Below, one piece after another: positions 51,149 through 61,308 of a DNA stretch of 64,000 nt (position 1 is the stretch's first letter; each line of letters starts with the position of its first letter). The translations under genes were made by a program, and so were the position numbers. The DNA comes from Oryzicola mucosus. GTDB taxonomy: Bacteria > Pseudomonadota > Alphaproteobacteria > Rhizobiales > Rhizobiaceae. The notes under the pieces are model-generated. The model did no database searches. It saw only the letters and a list, made by a program, of their open reading frames with translations, and had not been told where the DNA came from. The stretch spans positions 1 through 64,000 of the forward strand of contig NZ_JACVVX010000005.1 of NCBI RefSeq assembly GCF_014534685.1, in the 5' to 3' direction.

Positions 51149-52951
51149 ATGTCACGTTTTCGCTTTGTCTTGCGCGGTGGCGCATTCCGTTCCGTCCTCG
51201 GCTTCACGATGCAGCATTGGCAGTTGCAGCCGCTGCGCCTCACCTTCATCGTCGTCCTTGTTTTGACGTCCACGCTGGCCGACGTGCTCACGCCGCTCTA
51301 TTCCGGGCGCCTGGTGGACGCCGTCGCCTCGGGAACGGCAAGCGATCCGGCAAACTGGAACAGCGCGCTCGCAGCGTTTGTAACGATGCTGCTGCTGTCG
51401 CTGTCGGCCGTCGTGGTGCGCCATCTGGCGTTCCAGGCGATCGTCACGCTGACGCTGCGGATGATGAAGGACATCGGTGCCGATGCCTTCCACCGCATCC
51501 AGCGCTTTTCGACCGACTGGCACGCCAACAGCTTCGCCGGCTCGACCGTTCGCAAGGTGACGCGCGGCATGTGGGCGCTCGACCTGCTCAACGACACGAT
51601 CCTGATCGCGCTTCTGCCGTCCTTCGTGATGCTGATCGGCTCGACGCTGCTGTTGGGTTGGCACTGGCCGATGATGGGCCTGATCGTCGCGATAGGGTCG
51701 CTCGCCTATGTCGCGCTGACCGTCACCTTGTCCCTGGGCTATGTCGCGCCGGCCGCCAGCCTCGCCAATGCCTGGGACACCAAGCTCGGCGGCGCCATGG
51801 CCGATGCGGTCAGCTGCAGCGCGGTGGTCAAGGGCTTCGGCGCCGAGCATCGCGAGGATGCGCGGCTCGGCAAGGTCATCGACAAGTGGAGCAAACGCAC
51901 GCGCCGCACATGGACGCGCGGCACCATAAACGGCACGGTTCAGGGCGTGACGCTGCTTGTCCTGCGCATGGCGGTGATCGGTTTCGCGCTGTTCCTCTGG
52001 TCGTCCGGCCAGGCGAGCGCGGGCGACATCACCTTCGTGCTGACATCGCTGTTCGTCCTGCAGGGCTATCTGCGCGATGTCGGCATGCACATCCGCAACC
52101 TCCAGCGTTCGGTGAACGACATGGAGGAACTGGTGGACCTGCATGCCCAGCATCTGGGCGTCGCCGACAAGCCTGGTGCAGCGGAGATCGATATTCGCGA
52201 CGGGGCGATCGAGTTCCAGAATGTGACTTTCCATTACGGAAATCACCTTCAGCCGCTCTATCGCGACTTCTCGGTGTCGATCCCGGCAGGCCAGCGCGTC
52301 GGTCTCGTGGGTCATTCCGGATCGGGCAAGACGACCTTCGTCAAGCTCATCCAGAGGCTCTACGATGTCAGCGGTGGCCGGATCACGATCGACGGCCAAA
52401 ACATCGCCGATGCCACGCAGTCCTCGCTGCGCTCGCAGGTCGCCATCGTGCAGCAGGAGCCCATCCTGTTCCACCGGTCGCTGGCGGAGAACATCGCCTA
52501 TGGCCGGCCGGATGCGACGATGGCTCAGATCGAGCATGCCGCGAAGCTTGCCAGCGCGCATGACTTCATCATGCGGCTGCCCAAGGGCTACGCCACGCTG
52601 GTCGGCGAGCGGGGGGTGAAGCTGTCGGGCGGCGAGCGTCAGCGCGTCGCCATCGCGCGGGCGTTCCTCGCGGATGCGCCGATCCTGATTCTGGACGAGG
52701 CGACCTCGAGCCTGGATTCTGAATCGGAGGTGCTGATCCAGCAGGCTATGGAGCGGCTGATGGTCGGCCGCACCACGCTGGTCATCGCCCACCGCCTGTC
52801 GACGGTGCGGTCGCTCGACCGGCTTCTGGTCTTCGACCGTGGTCGTGTCGTGGAGGAGGGCACTCACGCCGAACTGGTGCGGCGCAATGGCGGCATCTAC
52901 CGGCGCCTGTTCGAGCGGCAGGCGCTGGAATTGACCCAGGGCCTGGCCTGA
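51149..52951 (+). CDS. ABC exporter (membrane domain fused to ATPase)
   Basis: 600 residues from the ATG at 51149 (a TTG nine bases upstream is possible; neither has a ribosome site). Six membrane helices occupy about 25-310. The ATPase has Walker A GHSGSGKTT (388-396), signature LSGGERQRVAIARAF, Walker B ILILDEATSSLD and the H-loop VIAHRLSTV. It is a half-transporter of the MsbA/lipid-drug type and probably works as a homodimer; the substrate is unknown. A leader peptide and stems precede it and a strong terminator follows. Confidence 0.92.
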   Translation: MSRFRFVLRGGAFRSVLGFTMQHWQLQPLRLTFIVVLVLTSTLADVLTPLYSGRLVDAVASGTASDPANWNSALAAFVTMLLLSLSAVVVRHLAFQAIVTLTLRMMKDIGADAFHRIQRFSTDWHANSFAGSTVRKVTRGMWALDLLNDTILIALLPSFVMLIGSTLLLGWHWPMMGLIVAIGSLAYVALTVTLSLGYVAPAASLANAWDTKLGGAMADAVSCSAVVKGFGAEHREDARLGKVIDKWSKRTRRTWTRGTINGTVQGVTLLVLRMAVIGFALFLWSSGQASAGDITFVLTSLFVLQGYLRDVGMHIRNLQRSVNDMEELVDLHAQHLGVADKPGAAEIDIRDGAIEFQNVTFHYGNHLQPLYRDFSVSIPAGQRVGLVGHSGSGKTTFVKLIQRLYDVSGGRITIDGQNIADATQSSLRSQVAIVQQEPILFHRSLAENIAYGRPDATMAQIEHAAKLASAHDFIMRLPKGYATLVGERGVKLSGGERQRVAIARAFLADAPILILDEATSSLDSESEVLIQQAMERLMVGRTTLVIAHRLSTVRSLDRLLVFDRGRVVEEGTHAELVRRNGGIYRRLFERQALELTQGLA

Positions 52952-52966
52952 TTGCGGGCCTGAAAG

Positions 52967-52995
52967 AGGCGGCGGCGCGTCCGCCGCCTTTTTTT
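52967..52995 (+). terminator. Strong Rho-independent terminator after ABC exporter
   Basis: AGGCGGCGG (52967-52975), CGCGT loop, CCGCCGCCT (52981-52989) running into a T7 tract. Confidence 0.92.
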
Positions 52996-53076
52996 CGCTG
53001 CTTCCGGCTTTTATAGCCGGCCCGGGCTTTGGAAGCCTCCCTTGTCAACTGAGAAAGCATCGGCTACGGCCCGACC

Positions 53077-54450
53077 ATGACAGTAACCGTTCGTTTCGCC
53101 CCGTCGCCCACCGGCCGCATCCATATCGGCAATGCCCGCACCGCTCTGTTCAACTGGCTGTTCGCGCTCAAAAACAAGGGCCGCTTCATCCAGCGCTTCG
53201 ACGACACCGACGTCGAGCGGTCGAAGCAGGAATATGCCGACGGAATCCTCTACGACATCCACTGGCTGGGTATCTTCCCGGATGCCACCGAGTATCAATC
53301 CAGGCGTTTCGACCTTTATGCCGACGCGATGGAGCGGCTGAAGGCGGCGGGAGTGCTCTATCCCTGCTACGAGACGCCCGAAGAGCTCGACCTGCGCCGC
53401 AAGGTGCGGCGGACGCGCGGCCTGCCGCCCGTCTACGGCCGCGAAGCGCTCAAGCTCACCGCCGACGAGCGCGCGGAACTCGAAAGCGAGGGTCGCAAGC
53501 CGCATTGGCGCTTCCTGCTGCCCAATTTCACCGCCGACCCGTTCGAGACCGAGCGCACCGAGATCACCTGGAACGACCTCATTCGCGGCGAAGAGACCGT
53601 CGATCTCGCCTCGCTGTCGGATCCGGTTCTGGTTCGCGCCGACGGCACCTATCTCTACACGCTGCCTTCGGTGGTCGACGACATCGATATGGGCGTCAGC
53701 CACATCATCCGGGGCGACGATCATGTCACCAACACCGGCGTGCAGATCGCCTTGTTCAAGGCGCTGGGCGCCGAACCGCCGGTCTTCGGTCATCACAATC
53801 TTCTGACCACCACATCGGGCGAGGGACTGTCCAAGCGCACCGGTGCGCTCTCCATCGAAAGCCTGCGCAGCGAAGGCATCGAGCCGATGGCGGTCGCATC
53901 GCTGGCGGTTCTGGTCGGCACCTCCGAGAACGTCTCCGCAATGGCATCGATGGACGAGCTTGCGGAAAAGTTCGAGCCTGCTTCGACGTCGAAATCCGCC
54001 TCGAAATTCGACCCCGACGAACTCGTCGTGCTCAACAAGGCGCTGCTGCACGCCATGCCCTTCGAGGCGGTGCGTGACCGGCTTGCCGCACTCGGCATTT
54101 CGGACGAACGGGCGGAAGCCTTCTGGCTGGCCGTGCGCGGCAATCTCGAGAAAGTCTCGGATGCCGCCATCTGGTGGCGTATCCTGCGCGACGGACCTGA
54201 CGAACTGCCGGCCCTGCCGATCGACGACCGCATCTTTCTGCGCGATGCCTTCGACTTGCTGCCGGAAGAGCCCTGGAACGGCTCTGTCTGGCGGGATTGG
54301 ACCGGTAAGGTCAAGGAAGCCACCGGCCGCAAGGGCAAGGCGCTGTTCATGCCATTGAGGCTTGCGCTCACCGGGCGGGAGCAGGGGCCGGAGCTCGCCG
54401 ATCTCCTGCCGCTTCTCGGTCGGGAAGGAACATTGGCCCGGCGCCCTTGA
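53077..54450 (+). CDS. gltX: Glutamyl-tRNA synthetase
   Basis: 457 residues. The class I motif [11 protein letters not shown] (16-26) and the KMSKS equivalent GLSKRTG are clear. WDNLIRG-like [15 protein letters not shown] and [22 protein letters not shown] match GluRS. Rhizobiales often carry two gltX genes; this one resembles the second, shorter type, which may be the tRNA-Gln mischarging or the tRNA-Glu-specific enzyme. Which it is cannot be settled here. It is monocistronic. Confidence 0.93.
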   Translation: MTVTVRFAPSPTGRIHIGNARTALFNWLFALKNKGRFIQRFDDTDVERSKQEYADGILYDIHWLGIFPDATEYQSRRFDLYADAMERLKAAGVLYPCYETPEELDLRRKVRRTRGLPPVYGREALKLTADERAELESEGRKPHWRFLLPNFTADPFETERTEITWNDLIRGEETVDLASLSDPVLVRADGTYLYTLPSVVDDIDMGVSHIIRGDDHVTNTGVQIALFKALGAEPPVFGHHNLLTTTSGEGLSKRTGALSIESLRSEGIEPMAVASLAVLVGTSENVSAMASMDELAEKFEPASTSKSASKFDPDELVVLNKALLHAMPFEAVRDRLAALGISDERAEAFWLAVRGNLEKVSDAAIWWRILRDGPDELPALPIDDRIFLRDAFDLLPEEPWNGSVWRDWTGKVKEATGRKGKALFMPLRLALTGREQGPELADLLPLLGREGTLARRP

Positions 54451-54487
54451 TAGCGGGAGTCCCGATGCGAATTTCCGCCTGACGAGG

Positions 54488-56812
54488 TCAGGCGGTTTCG
54501 ATGAGCGTCGCCTGCGCCTTATGCGCGGCTTCCGCCACTGCGAGCGCGGTCATGTTGACCACGCCGCGCGAGGTGACCGACGGGGTCAGGATATGAGCGG
54601 GCTTGTCTGTGCCGAGCAGGATCGGTCCGACATGCAGCGCATCCAGCATCGTCCGCAGCGCCGTCAATGTGATGTTGGCTGCGTCGAGGCTCGGAAACAC
54701 CAGCAGATTGGCCTCGCCCGTCAGCCGCGAATGCGGATAGACCCGCTGGCGGAGCGCTTCAGACAGTGCGGAATCGGCATGCATTTCTCCGTCGCATTCC
54801 AGGTCGGGCACGCGGCTTGCGAGAATCTGGGCGGCCTTGCGCATCTTTTGCGCGCTTTCGGCATCGCGCGATCCGAAGTCGGAATAAGACAGAAGCGCTG
54901 CCTTGGGCTCGATGCCGAAGCGGCGGATTTCCTCGGCCGCGAGGATTGTCATCTCCGCGATTTCCTCGGCACTCGGATCGATCGTCACATAGGTGTCGGT
55001 CAGAAACAGCACGCCGCGCTGCGAGATCAGCATCGACAGGGTGGAGAGGTCGTGATCGGTAATATGCGGACGCGGGCCGATGATCAGGTTCACCTGCCGC
55101 AGATGCCGGGCGAAGCGGCCTTCGAGGCCGCAGATCATGGCCTCCGCCTCACCGCGTTTCACCGCGAGCGCAGCGATTACGGTGTTGTCGGTGCGCACCA
55201 TGTTGCGGGCGGCTTCGGGCGTGACACCGCGTCGTCCGCCGAGTTCAATCAGCAGGTCGACATAGACGCGGTAGCGTGGATCGTCCTCCGGGTTGATGAA
55301 GTCGAAATCGGTGCCGCGCCGGATGCGCAGGCCATAGCGCTCGAGACGCGCATCGATGACCTGCGGGCGGCCGATCAGGATCGGTTGGGCGATGCCTTCC
55401 TCCAGCACCACCTGGGCCGCGCGCAGCACGCGCTCATCCTCGCCATCGGCATAGACGACGCGTTTCGCCGATGCCGCCTTCGCCGTCGAGAAGATCGGCT
55501 TCATGATCAGGCCGGAGCGGAACACGAATCGCGTCAGCTTTTCGACATAGGCCGCCATGTCGGCGATCGGGCGGTTTGCTACGCCGGTTTCACAGGCTGC
55601 CTTGGCGACGGCCGGCGCAATGCGCAGGATGAGGCGTGGGTCGAAGGGCGAGGGGATCAGGAAATCCGGCCCGAAGATTGGCGTCTCGCCCGAATAGGCT
55701 CGCGCGGCGACATCCGATGGTTCCTCGCGTGCAAGGGCTGCGATTGCGCGTACCGCCGCCATCTTCATGTCTTCGTTGATGGCGCGCGCGCCGCAGTCGA
55801 GCGCACCGCGGAAAATATACGGGAAGCAGAGGACGTTGTTGACCTGATTGGGAAAATCGGAGCGTCCGGTGCAGATCATCGCGTCGGGCCGCGCCGCACG
55901 CGCTGCCTCCGGCATGATCTCGGGATTTGGGTTGGCGAGCGCGAGGATCAGAGGCTTGTCGGCCATGAGATGCAGCAAGTCGGGCTTCAGTACACCCGCA
56001 GCCGACAGGCCGAGGAAGACGTCTGCGCCGCCGATCACATCGGCCAGCGTGCGCGCCTCGGTATCCTTGACGTAAGGGTCCTTCCAGCGGTCCATCTCGT
56101 CGACGCGGCCCTTATAGGCGACGCCGAAACGGTCGGTGACCCAGATGTTGCCGATCTCGGCGCCGAGCGAGACGAGCAGGTTGAGGCAGGCGAGAGCGGC
56201 CGCGCCGGCGCCGGAGGTCACGATCTTGACCTTGCTTATGTCCTTGCCGGCCAACTCCAGCGCGTTGAGGACGGCGGCGGCAACGATGATGGCTGTGCCG
56301 TGCTGGTCGTCATGGAACACCGGAATGCCCATGCGCGCCTTGAGCTGTTCCTCGACCTCGAAGCACTCGGGCGCTTTGATGTCCTCGAGATTGATGCCGC
56401 CGAAAGTCGGCTCCAGGGCTGCGACGGTTTCGACCATGCGGTGGATCTCGGGGGCGTCGATCTCGATGTCGAAGACGTCGATGCCGGCAAATTTCTTGAA
56501 CAGGACGGCCTTGCCTTCCATCACCGGCTTGGAAGCGAGCGGTCCGATATTCCCGAGACCCAGGACGGCCGACCCGTTGGAGACGACGCCGACGAGGTTG
56601 GCTCGGGCCGTGTAATCGGCAGCGGTGTCCGGATCGTCGCGAATCGCAAGGCACGGCGCGGCGACGCCGGGCGAGTAGGCAAGAGCAAGGTCGCGCTGGT
56701 TGCCGAGCGGCTTCGTCGCCTGAATCTCCAGCTTTCCCGGAGTCGGGTATTTGTGGAAGAACAGAGCCGCCTCGTCGAAGTCGGCTTTCTTGTCTGTCTC
56801 GGGTGTATTCAT
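54488..56812 (-). CDS. maeB: NADP-dependent malic enzyme with phosphotransacetylase-like domain (MaeB type)
   Basis: 774 residues. The malic enzyme domain (about 15-430) has the NAD(P)-binding [16 protein letters not shown], the catalytic Tyr in YPTPGK and the Lys in [12 protein letters not shown] phosphotransacetylase-like domain (about 440-770) lacks an obvious transferase function and is thought to regulate. It converts malate to pyruvate with NADPH, linking the TCA cycle to gluconeogenesis. The antisense frame is open for more than 1000 codons, but that is a by-product of GC-rich codon use. Confidence 0.93.
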   Translation of the reverse strand: MNTPETDKKADFDEAALFFHKYPTPGKLEIQATKPLGNQRDLALAYSPGVAAPCLAIRDDPDTAADYTARANLVGVVSNGSAVLGLGNIGPLASKPVMEGKAVLFKKFAGIDVFDIEIDAPEIHRMVETVAALEPTFGGINLEDIKAPECFEVEEQLKARMGIPVFHDDQHGTAIIVAAAVLNALELAGKDISKVKIVTSGAGAAALACLNLLVSLGAEIGNIWVTDRFGVAYKGRVDEMDRWKDPYVKDTEARTLADVIGGADVFLGLSAAGVLKPDLLHLMADKPLILALANPNPEIMPEAARAARPDAMICTGRSDFPNQVNNVLCFPYIFRGALDCGARAINEDMKMAAVRAIAALAREEPSDVAARAYSGETPIFGPDFLIPSPFDPRLILRIAPAVAKAACETGVANRPIADMAAYVEKLTRFVFRSGLIMKPIFSTAKAASAKRVVYADGEDERVLRAAQVVLEEGIAQPILIGRPQVIDARLERYGLRIRRGTDFDFINPEDDPRYRVYVDLLIELGGRRGVTPEAARNMVRTDNTVIAALAVKRGEAEAMICGLEGRFARHLRQVNLIIGPRPHITDHDLSTLSMLISQRGVLFLTDTYVTIDPSAEEIAEMTILAAEEIRRFGIEPKAALLSYSDFGSRDAESAQKMRKAAQILASRVPDLECDGEMHADSALSEALRQRVYPHSRLTGEANLLVFPSLDAANITLTALRTMLDALHVGPILLGTDKPAHILTPSVTSRGVVNMTALAVAEAAHKAQATLIETA

Positions 56813-56926
56813 CGCACGTATGTCCTTGTCCTGCCGGACCGGTCGGCAGCGGCCGACTTTTGTCCCAGAGCGCCTGAGCTATCAAGCGGTCTGGCGAGAG
56901 TTTGCGAAGCGTCGGGAGCCGCCGCG

Positions 56927-57712
56927 TCAGAATGCGCTCACATAGTGTCCGCCGTCGATGGGGATGTTCTGGCCGGTAAGGTATCCGGCATGAACCGAGC
57001 AGAAGAATGCGCAGATCTGGCCGAACTCCTCAGAGGTGCCGAGCCTGCCGGCGGGAATGTCCGCGCTGATCCGCTTCTTGCGCGCTTCGGCCTCCTCCGG
57101 TGTCTCGACGCTTCCCGGCTTGTGGGGGCCGCGCAGGCGGTCGGTGTCGATCTTCCCCGGCAGCAATTGGTTGATCGTCACGTTCTTGTCGGCGACGGTT
57201 CGGGCAACGCCGGCGAGGAAGGCGGTCAGGCCCGCGCGTGCGCCCGACGAAAGGTCGAGGCCCGGGATCGGCTGATAGACCGAGAGCGAGGTGATGTTGA
57301 CGATCCTGCCGAAACGCCGCTCCGCCATGCCGTCGATGACGGCTTTGATCAGTTCGATCGGCGTCACCATGTTCTGGGTAACGCCCTGCAGGATTGCCGC
57401 GCGGTCGAGTTCGCGGAAATCGCGGAAGGGCGGGCCGCCATTGTTGTTGACCAATATGTCGGGCTGCGGACAGGCGGCGAGCAACGCTTCCTGGATCTCG
57501 GGTCGCGAGATATCGCCCGCGACCTCGTTCACGGCAACGCCATAGGTCTTGCGAAGCTCTTTCGCGGTCACCGCCAGCACTTCGGCGCTGCGCGCGTTCA
57601 GCGTCAGGTCGCAGCCGGCTTCCGCCAATGCCGCGGCACATCCCTTGCCGATGCCCTTGCTCGAGGCGCAGACGATCGCTTTTTTGCCGCGAATACCCAG
57701 GTCCATGATCAC
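56927..57712 (-). CDS. SDR-family oxidoreductase lacking the YxxxK motif
   Basis: 261 residues. The cofactor motif ASSKGIGKG and NNNGGPPF are those of classical short-chain dehydrogenases, as is ITSLSV with the catalytic Ser. At the usual Y-x-x-x-K position the protein has S-S-G-A-R-A-G, so Tyr is replaced by Ser or shifted and Lys by Arg. A recognisable SDR subgroup has this change; its members may not be ordinary ketoreductases. It is divergent from an MFS gene across a palindromic site. A Met at position 3 may be the start. Confidence 0.82.
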   Translation of the reverse strand: MIMDLGIRGKKAIVCASSKGIGKGCAAALAEAGCDLTLNARSAEVLAVTAKELRKTYGVAVNEVAGDISRPEIQEALLAACPQPDILVNNNGGPPFRDFRELDRAAILQGVTQNMVTPIELIKAVIDGMAERRFGRIVNITSLSVYQPIPGLDLSSGARAGLTAFLAGVARTVADKNVTINQLLPGKIDTDRLRGPHKPGSVETPEEAEARKKRISADIPAGRLGTSEEFGQICAFFCSVHAGYLTGQNIPIDGGHYVSAF

Positions 57713-57790
57713 GCTCCCTTGTTTCCGCCGACCCTAACGAACAGGCATACGGACTGGCAACCTCGCACTGTCGAAGTCGTTTGAAATTAT

Positions 57791-57805
57791 CCGTTGGACC
57801 AACGG
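57791..57805. promoter_or_regulatory. Perfect 15-bp palindrome, candidate operator
   Basis: CCGTTGG-A-CCAACGG lies between the divergent SDR (start 57712) and MFS (start 57873) genes. Its core TTGGACCAA resembles operators of GntR/FCD-type regulators. No regulator gene is adjacent, so the protein that binds is unknown. Confidence 0.5.
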
Positions 57806-57872
57806 CTTATCAGCCAAACCCATGCGTGATACAGCACCTTGAGGCGCAGGAATCGCGCCGTGAATCCGGGTC

Positions 57873-59087
57873 ATGTCGCTTCCGCCGCTAACAGCCGAAC
57901 AGATGGTCAGGCCGCGCGCTTTCGAGCTGCGGATGTCCTTCATCTATGCCGCCGGATTTCTCTCTGGCGGTATCCATTTGCCCTATCTTCCGCTGTGGCT
58001 TGAAGCCAATGGGCTCGGACCGGAGCAGATCGCCGTGATCCTGGGCGCCCCGATCTTCCTGCGCGGATTCACGACATCGCTGATCACCGCCTTCGCCGAT
58101 CGTGCGAGGGATCGCGCCAATGTCATGATCGTCCTGGCCGGCGGGTCGCTTATCGTGTCGCTGGGCTATTTTCTCGATCATTCCTATCTGACGGTCCTGA
58201 TCGTCTCGCTGCTGCTGGCGATCTTCATGACGCCGCATGCCACCGTCACCGATTCTCTGGCGCTGTCGGGCGTTCGGCGTTTCCGTTCGAATTACACCAG
58301 CATGCGGATTTGGGGCTCTATCGCCTATTTCTGCGCCAATTTCGTCGGCGGGCTCATCCTTGCCGTTGCCGGGGTTGGGTCGGTGCCGATCATGATTTCG
58401 TTGACATTTGTCGCATGGCTCGCCGCGACTTTGTTCGCACCCCGGCTGGGGCCGCCGCGAAAAGCCATGCCTGTGCCCGATGTCTCTTTGCAAAAGGTTG
58501 ACGACGCCCTGTTCGAGCCGCGTTTGCTGCTGCTGGTCATCGCGGCCGGCCTTATCGTCGGCAGCCACGGCTTTCTCTATGCCTTCAGCTCGATCTACTG
58601 GAGGTCGATCGGTCTAAGCTCTCCCATGATCGGCGCGCTCTGGACCTCGGCGGTGGTCGCGGAAGTGGGCATGTTTCTCGCGTTCAACCGTGTCTTCGGG
58701 CGGCGCAGCGTTGGAATGATGCTTGCGGTGTCGGCGGCCATGTCGATTGTGCGCTGGTGCCTTTATCCGCTCGTCCTTCCGCTCGGCCTGGGCACTGTCG
58801 GCTTCTTCCTCGCCCAGTCGCTGCATGCCTTCACCGTTGGCCTGATGCTCATCAGCTTGCAGAAACTGATCGCTGAGAGCATCGCCGAAGAGAAGACGGG
58901 CAGGGCGCAGGCCGTCGCGTATTTCGCCAATGGCATGGCGATGGCCGCTGTCACGCTCATCTCCGGCCCGCTCTACCAGCGTTTCGAGCAGAACGGCTTT
59001 TATGTCATGGCAGGGGTGTCAGCCATCGCGCTGGGGATGGTGCTTTACAGCCGACGCTATCCCCACAAAGCCGGCAAGGGCGGATAG
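57873..59087 (+). CDS. MFS transporter (PPP / phenylpropionate-permease-like)
   Basis: 404 residues with about 12 helices. The opening helix (SFIYAAGFLSGGIHLPYLPLWLEANGLG) and RSNYTSMRIWGSIAYFCANFVGG are typical of the MFS_1-like PPP group, named for 3-phenylpropionate uptake; true substrates vary. Its last 31 bases overlap the convergent epimerase gene. Shared control with the SDR gene through the palindrome is inferred. Confidence 0.88.
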   Translation: MSLPPLTAEQMVRPRAFELRMSFIYAAGFLSGGIHLPYLPLWLEANGLGPEQIAVILGAPIFLRGFTTSLITAFADRARDRANVMIVLAGGSLIVSLGYFLDHSYLTVLIVSLLLAIFMTPHATVTDSLALSGVRRFRSNYTSMRIWGSIAYFCANFVGGLILAVAGVGSVPIMISLTFVAWLAATLFAPRLGPPRKAMPVPDVSLQKVDDALFEPRLLLLVIAAGLIVGSHGFLYAFSSIYWRSIGLSSPMIGALWTSAVVAEVGMFLAFNRVFGRRSVGMMLAVSAAMSIVRWCLYPLVLPLGLGTVGFFLAQSLHAFTVGLMLISLQKLIAESIAEEKTGRAQAVAYFANGMAMAAVTLISGPLYQRFEQNGFYVMAGVSAIALGMVLYSRRYPHKAGKGG

Positions 59088-60043
59088 ACCAGGGACCCCT
59101 CGTAACGAAGCCCGGGCTCCCGGTCCCGCGCCAGAAGCAGCGGCCCGTCGAGATCGACGAATTCCGCATCTTGCGCAAGAAGCACAGCCGGCGCCATGGC
59201 GAGCGAAGTGCCGACCATGCAGCCGACCATGATCTGAAATCCGAGTTCGCGCGCCCTTTTATGCAGGACAAGCGCTTCGGTGAGGCCGCCTGTCTTGTCC
59301 AGCTTGATGTTCACCGCATCGTAGCGGCCGACCAGCGCCTCCAGCGTCGCGCTGTCATGAACGCTCTCGTCTGCGCAGATCGGCACCGGATGCGGGATTT
59401 CGCCCAGCATTGCATCGGAGCCGGCAGGCAGCGGCTGCTCGATCAGCGCGACGCCCAGTTCGGCCGCAGCCTGCACGTTTTCCATCAACGTCTCAGCCGT
59501 CCATCCCTCGTTCGCGTCCAGGATGATTCGGGCATTGGGCGCCGCTTGGGAAACGGCGCGGATGCGCTCGATGTCTTCCGCGCCGCCGCCAATCTTGACC
59601 TTCAGCAGAGGACGGGATGCGTTGTCGCGTGCCTGCGCTGCCATCGTCTCCGGTGCGCCCAACGAAAGCGTATATGCCGTGGTGAGCGGCCTCAGTGCAC
59701 CCAGGCCCGCAAGGTCCTGAACGCTTTTGCCCGTCATCTTGGCTTCGAGGTCCCAGAGTGCGCAGTCGACGGCGTTGCGCGCCGCGCCCGCAGGCATGAG
59801 CCTCAGCAACTCCTGTCTCGTCGCGCCCTGACAAATTGCCTCGCTGGCCGACGCCAGGCTCTGCCGAACGCTGTCCAGGGTCTCGCCATAGCGGCGATAG
59901 GGAACACATTCGCCCCGGCCCGAAAAGCCGTCTTGCGTGATGGTGCAGGCCAGAACCTCGGCTTCGGTCTTGGAACCGCGCGAGATCGTAAACGTTCCTG
60001 CGATTGGAAAGCGCTCCGCTTCGACCGAAATGCAACGCGCCAT
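59057..60043 (-). CDS. dgcA: Dipeptide epimerase (enolase superfamily)
   Basis: 328 residues. Catalytic Lys pair in KVKIGGG, metal ligands in ILDANEGW, EQPL and ADESVHD, and the second-half Lys in VNIKLDKTGGL are those of L-Ala-D/L-Glu epimerases, which salvage muropeptides. The N-terminus SRGSKTEAEV is typical. The 3' end overlaps the MFS gene by 31 bp, which is unusual for core genes. Confidence 0.88.
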   Translation of the reverse strand: MARCISVEAERFPIAGTFTISRGSKTEAEVLACTITQDGFSGRGECVPYRRYGETLDSVRQSLASASEAICQGATRQELLRLMPAGAARNAVDCALWDLEAKMTGKSVQDLAGLGALRPLTTAYTLSLGAPETMAAQARDNASRPLLKVKIGGGAEDIERIRAVSQAAPNARIILDANEGWTAETLMENVQAAAELGVALIEQPLPAGSDAMLGEIPHPVPICADESVHDSATLEALVGRYDAVNIKLDKTGGLTEALVLHKRARELGFQIMVGCMVGTSLAMAPAVLLAQDAEFVDLDGPLLLARDREPGLRYEGSLVYPPLPALWG

Positions 60044-60119
60044 AATTATTCGCTCCTTTCAACCCGGCTGGGTTGCGAGCTAAATCGACACCTCGCACCG
60101 GGCAGTTTAAGAGTGAATC

Positions 60120-61307
60120 ATGTTGACCATCGGCAAGCGTGACGCAAGCGGCGCGGGCGCATCTGAAAGCAATCACCGTCCCGCCGTCACGGCGGAAGAG
60201 CGCGATGGTGTGCTCGAATGCGCTTTTACCGGCATCTGGACCACGCGCACCGTCTCGCTGGTGGATGCCGATATGCGTGGCATCGAGGCTGGTAATACCG
60301 GCAAACGCGTCAATCTCGACCTCGCCGGCATCGAGAAGATGGATACGGCCGGCGCCTGGCTGATCGACCGCATGGCCCAGTCGATGGAAACCAAGGGCGC
60401 CGAGATCACCATTTCCGGCAAGAGCGAGGTCGCCGACATCCTGTTGAACGCCATTGCCGAGGCGACGCGCGGCGGCGAACAGAAGATCGAGGACGTTCAG
60501 CCCAACCTGCTCATCCGTTTCTTGGAAGCCATCGGCCGCGGCGTCTACGAGATGCGCGACGATTTTCTCGCCGCCATGAATATTCTGGGCTCGACCATCA
60601 GCGGCGCGCAGATGAAGCTTGGCCGCGGCTATTCCATCAATCCCGCTGCGATCTTCAACCAGATCGACCGCATGGGCGTCGGCGCCATTCCCGTGGTCAC
60701 GCTGATGTCGGCCATCGTCGGCGCGATTGTGGCGCAGCAGGGCGCCTTCCAGCTCTCCTATTTCGGCGCCGATATCTTCGTCGTCGATCTCGTCGGCGTG
60801 CTCGTCCTGCGCGAAATGGGCGTGCTGCTCACCGCGATCATGATTGCCGGCCGCTCCGGCAGCGCCATCACCGCCGAGATCGGCTCGATGAAGATGCGTG
60901 AGGAGATCGACGCGCTGAAGGTAATCGGCCTCAACCCGATCGGCGTGCTGGTCTTTCCGCGTCTCGTGGCGCTGATGGTGGCGCTGCCATGCCTTACCAT
61001 CCTGGCCAATTTCGCAGCCCTTGGCGGCGGCATGGTCACGACATGGGCCTATTCGGACATTCCGCCCGCGGCATTTCTGGACCGGCTGCAAACCGCCATC
61101 GACTTCAGCACGCTCGCCGCAGGCCTCATCAAGGCGCCGTTCATGGCCTTGATCATCGGCACCATCGCGTCGGTGGAGGGCATGAAGGTCGGCGGCAGCG
61201 CGGAATCGCTGGGCAAGCAGGTCACAAGCTCCGTGGTCAAATCCATCTTCGTCGTCATCGTTCTCGACGGCTTGTTCGCCATGTTCTACGCGGCTATCGA
61301 CTTCTGA
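60120..61307 (+). CDS. mlaE: MlaE-type lipid ABC permease with fused STAS (MlaB-like) domain
   Basis: 395 residues. The N-terminal 110 residues form a STAS domain (VNLDLAGIEKMDTAGAWLIDRM), equivalent to MlaB. A MlaE permease follows, with IPVVTLMSAIVGAIVAQQGAFQL, REMGVLLTAIMIAGRSGSAITAEIGSMKMREEIDAL and five or so helices. The complex moves phospholipids between membranes. It heads the mlaE-mlaF-mlaD-lipoprotein operon with gaps of 1, 7 and about 77 bp. Confidence 0.93.
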   Translation: MLTIGKRDASGAGASESNHRPAVTAEERDGVLECAFTGIWTTRTVSLVDADMRGIEAGNTGKRVNLDLAGIEKMDTAGAWLIDRMAQSMETKGAEITISGKSEVADILLNAIAEATRGGEQKIEDVQPNLLIRFLEAIGRGVYEMRDDFLAAMNILGSTISGAQMKLGRGYSINPAAIFNQIDRMGVGAIPVVTLMSAIVGAIVAQQGAFQLSYFGADIFVVDLVGVLVLREMGVLLTAIMIAGRSGSAITAEIGSMKMREEIDALKVIGLNPIGVLVFPRLVALMVALPCLTILANFAALGGGMVTTWAYSDIPPAAFLDRLQTAIDFSTLAAGLIKAPFMALIIGTIASVEGMKVGGSAESLGKQVTSSVVKSIFVVIVLDGLFAMFYAAIDF

Positions 61308-61308
61308 C

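Noticed and set aside
54362-57784. Open frame of 1140 codons on the plus strand
   Set aside because: It is antisense to the malic enzyme and SDR genes, both of which have full family motifs. Long antisense frames are expected from high-GC codon use; the product has an unnatural composition.
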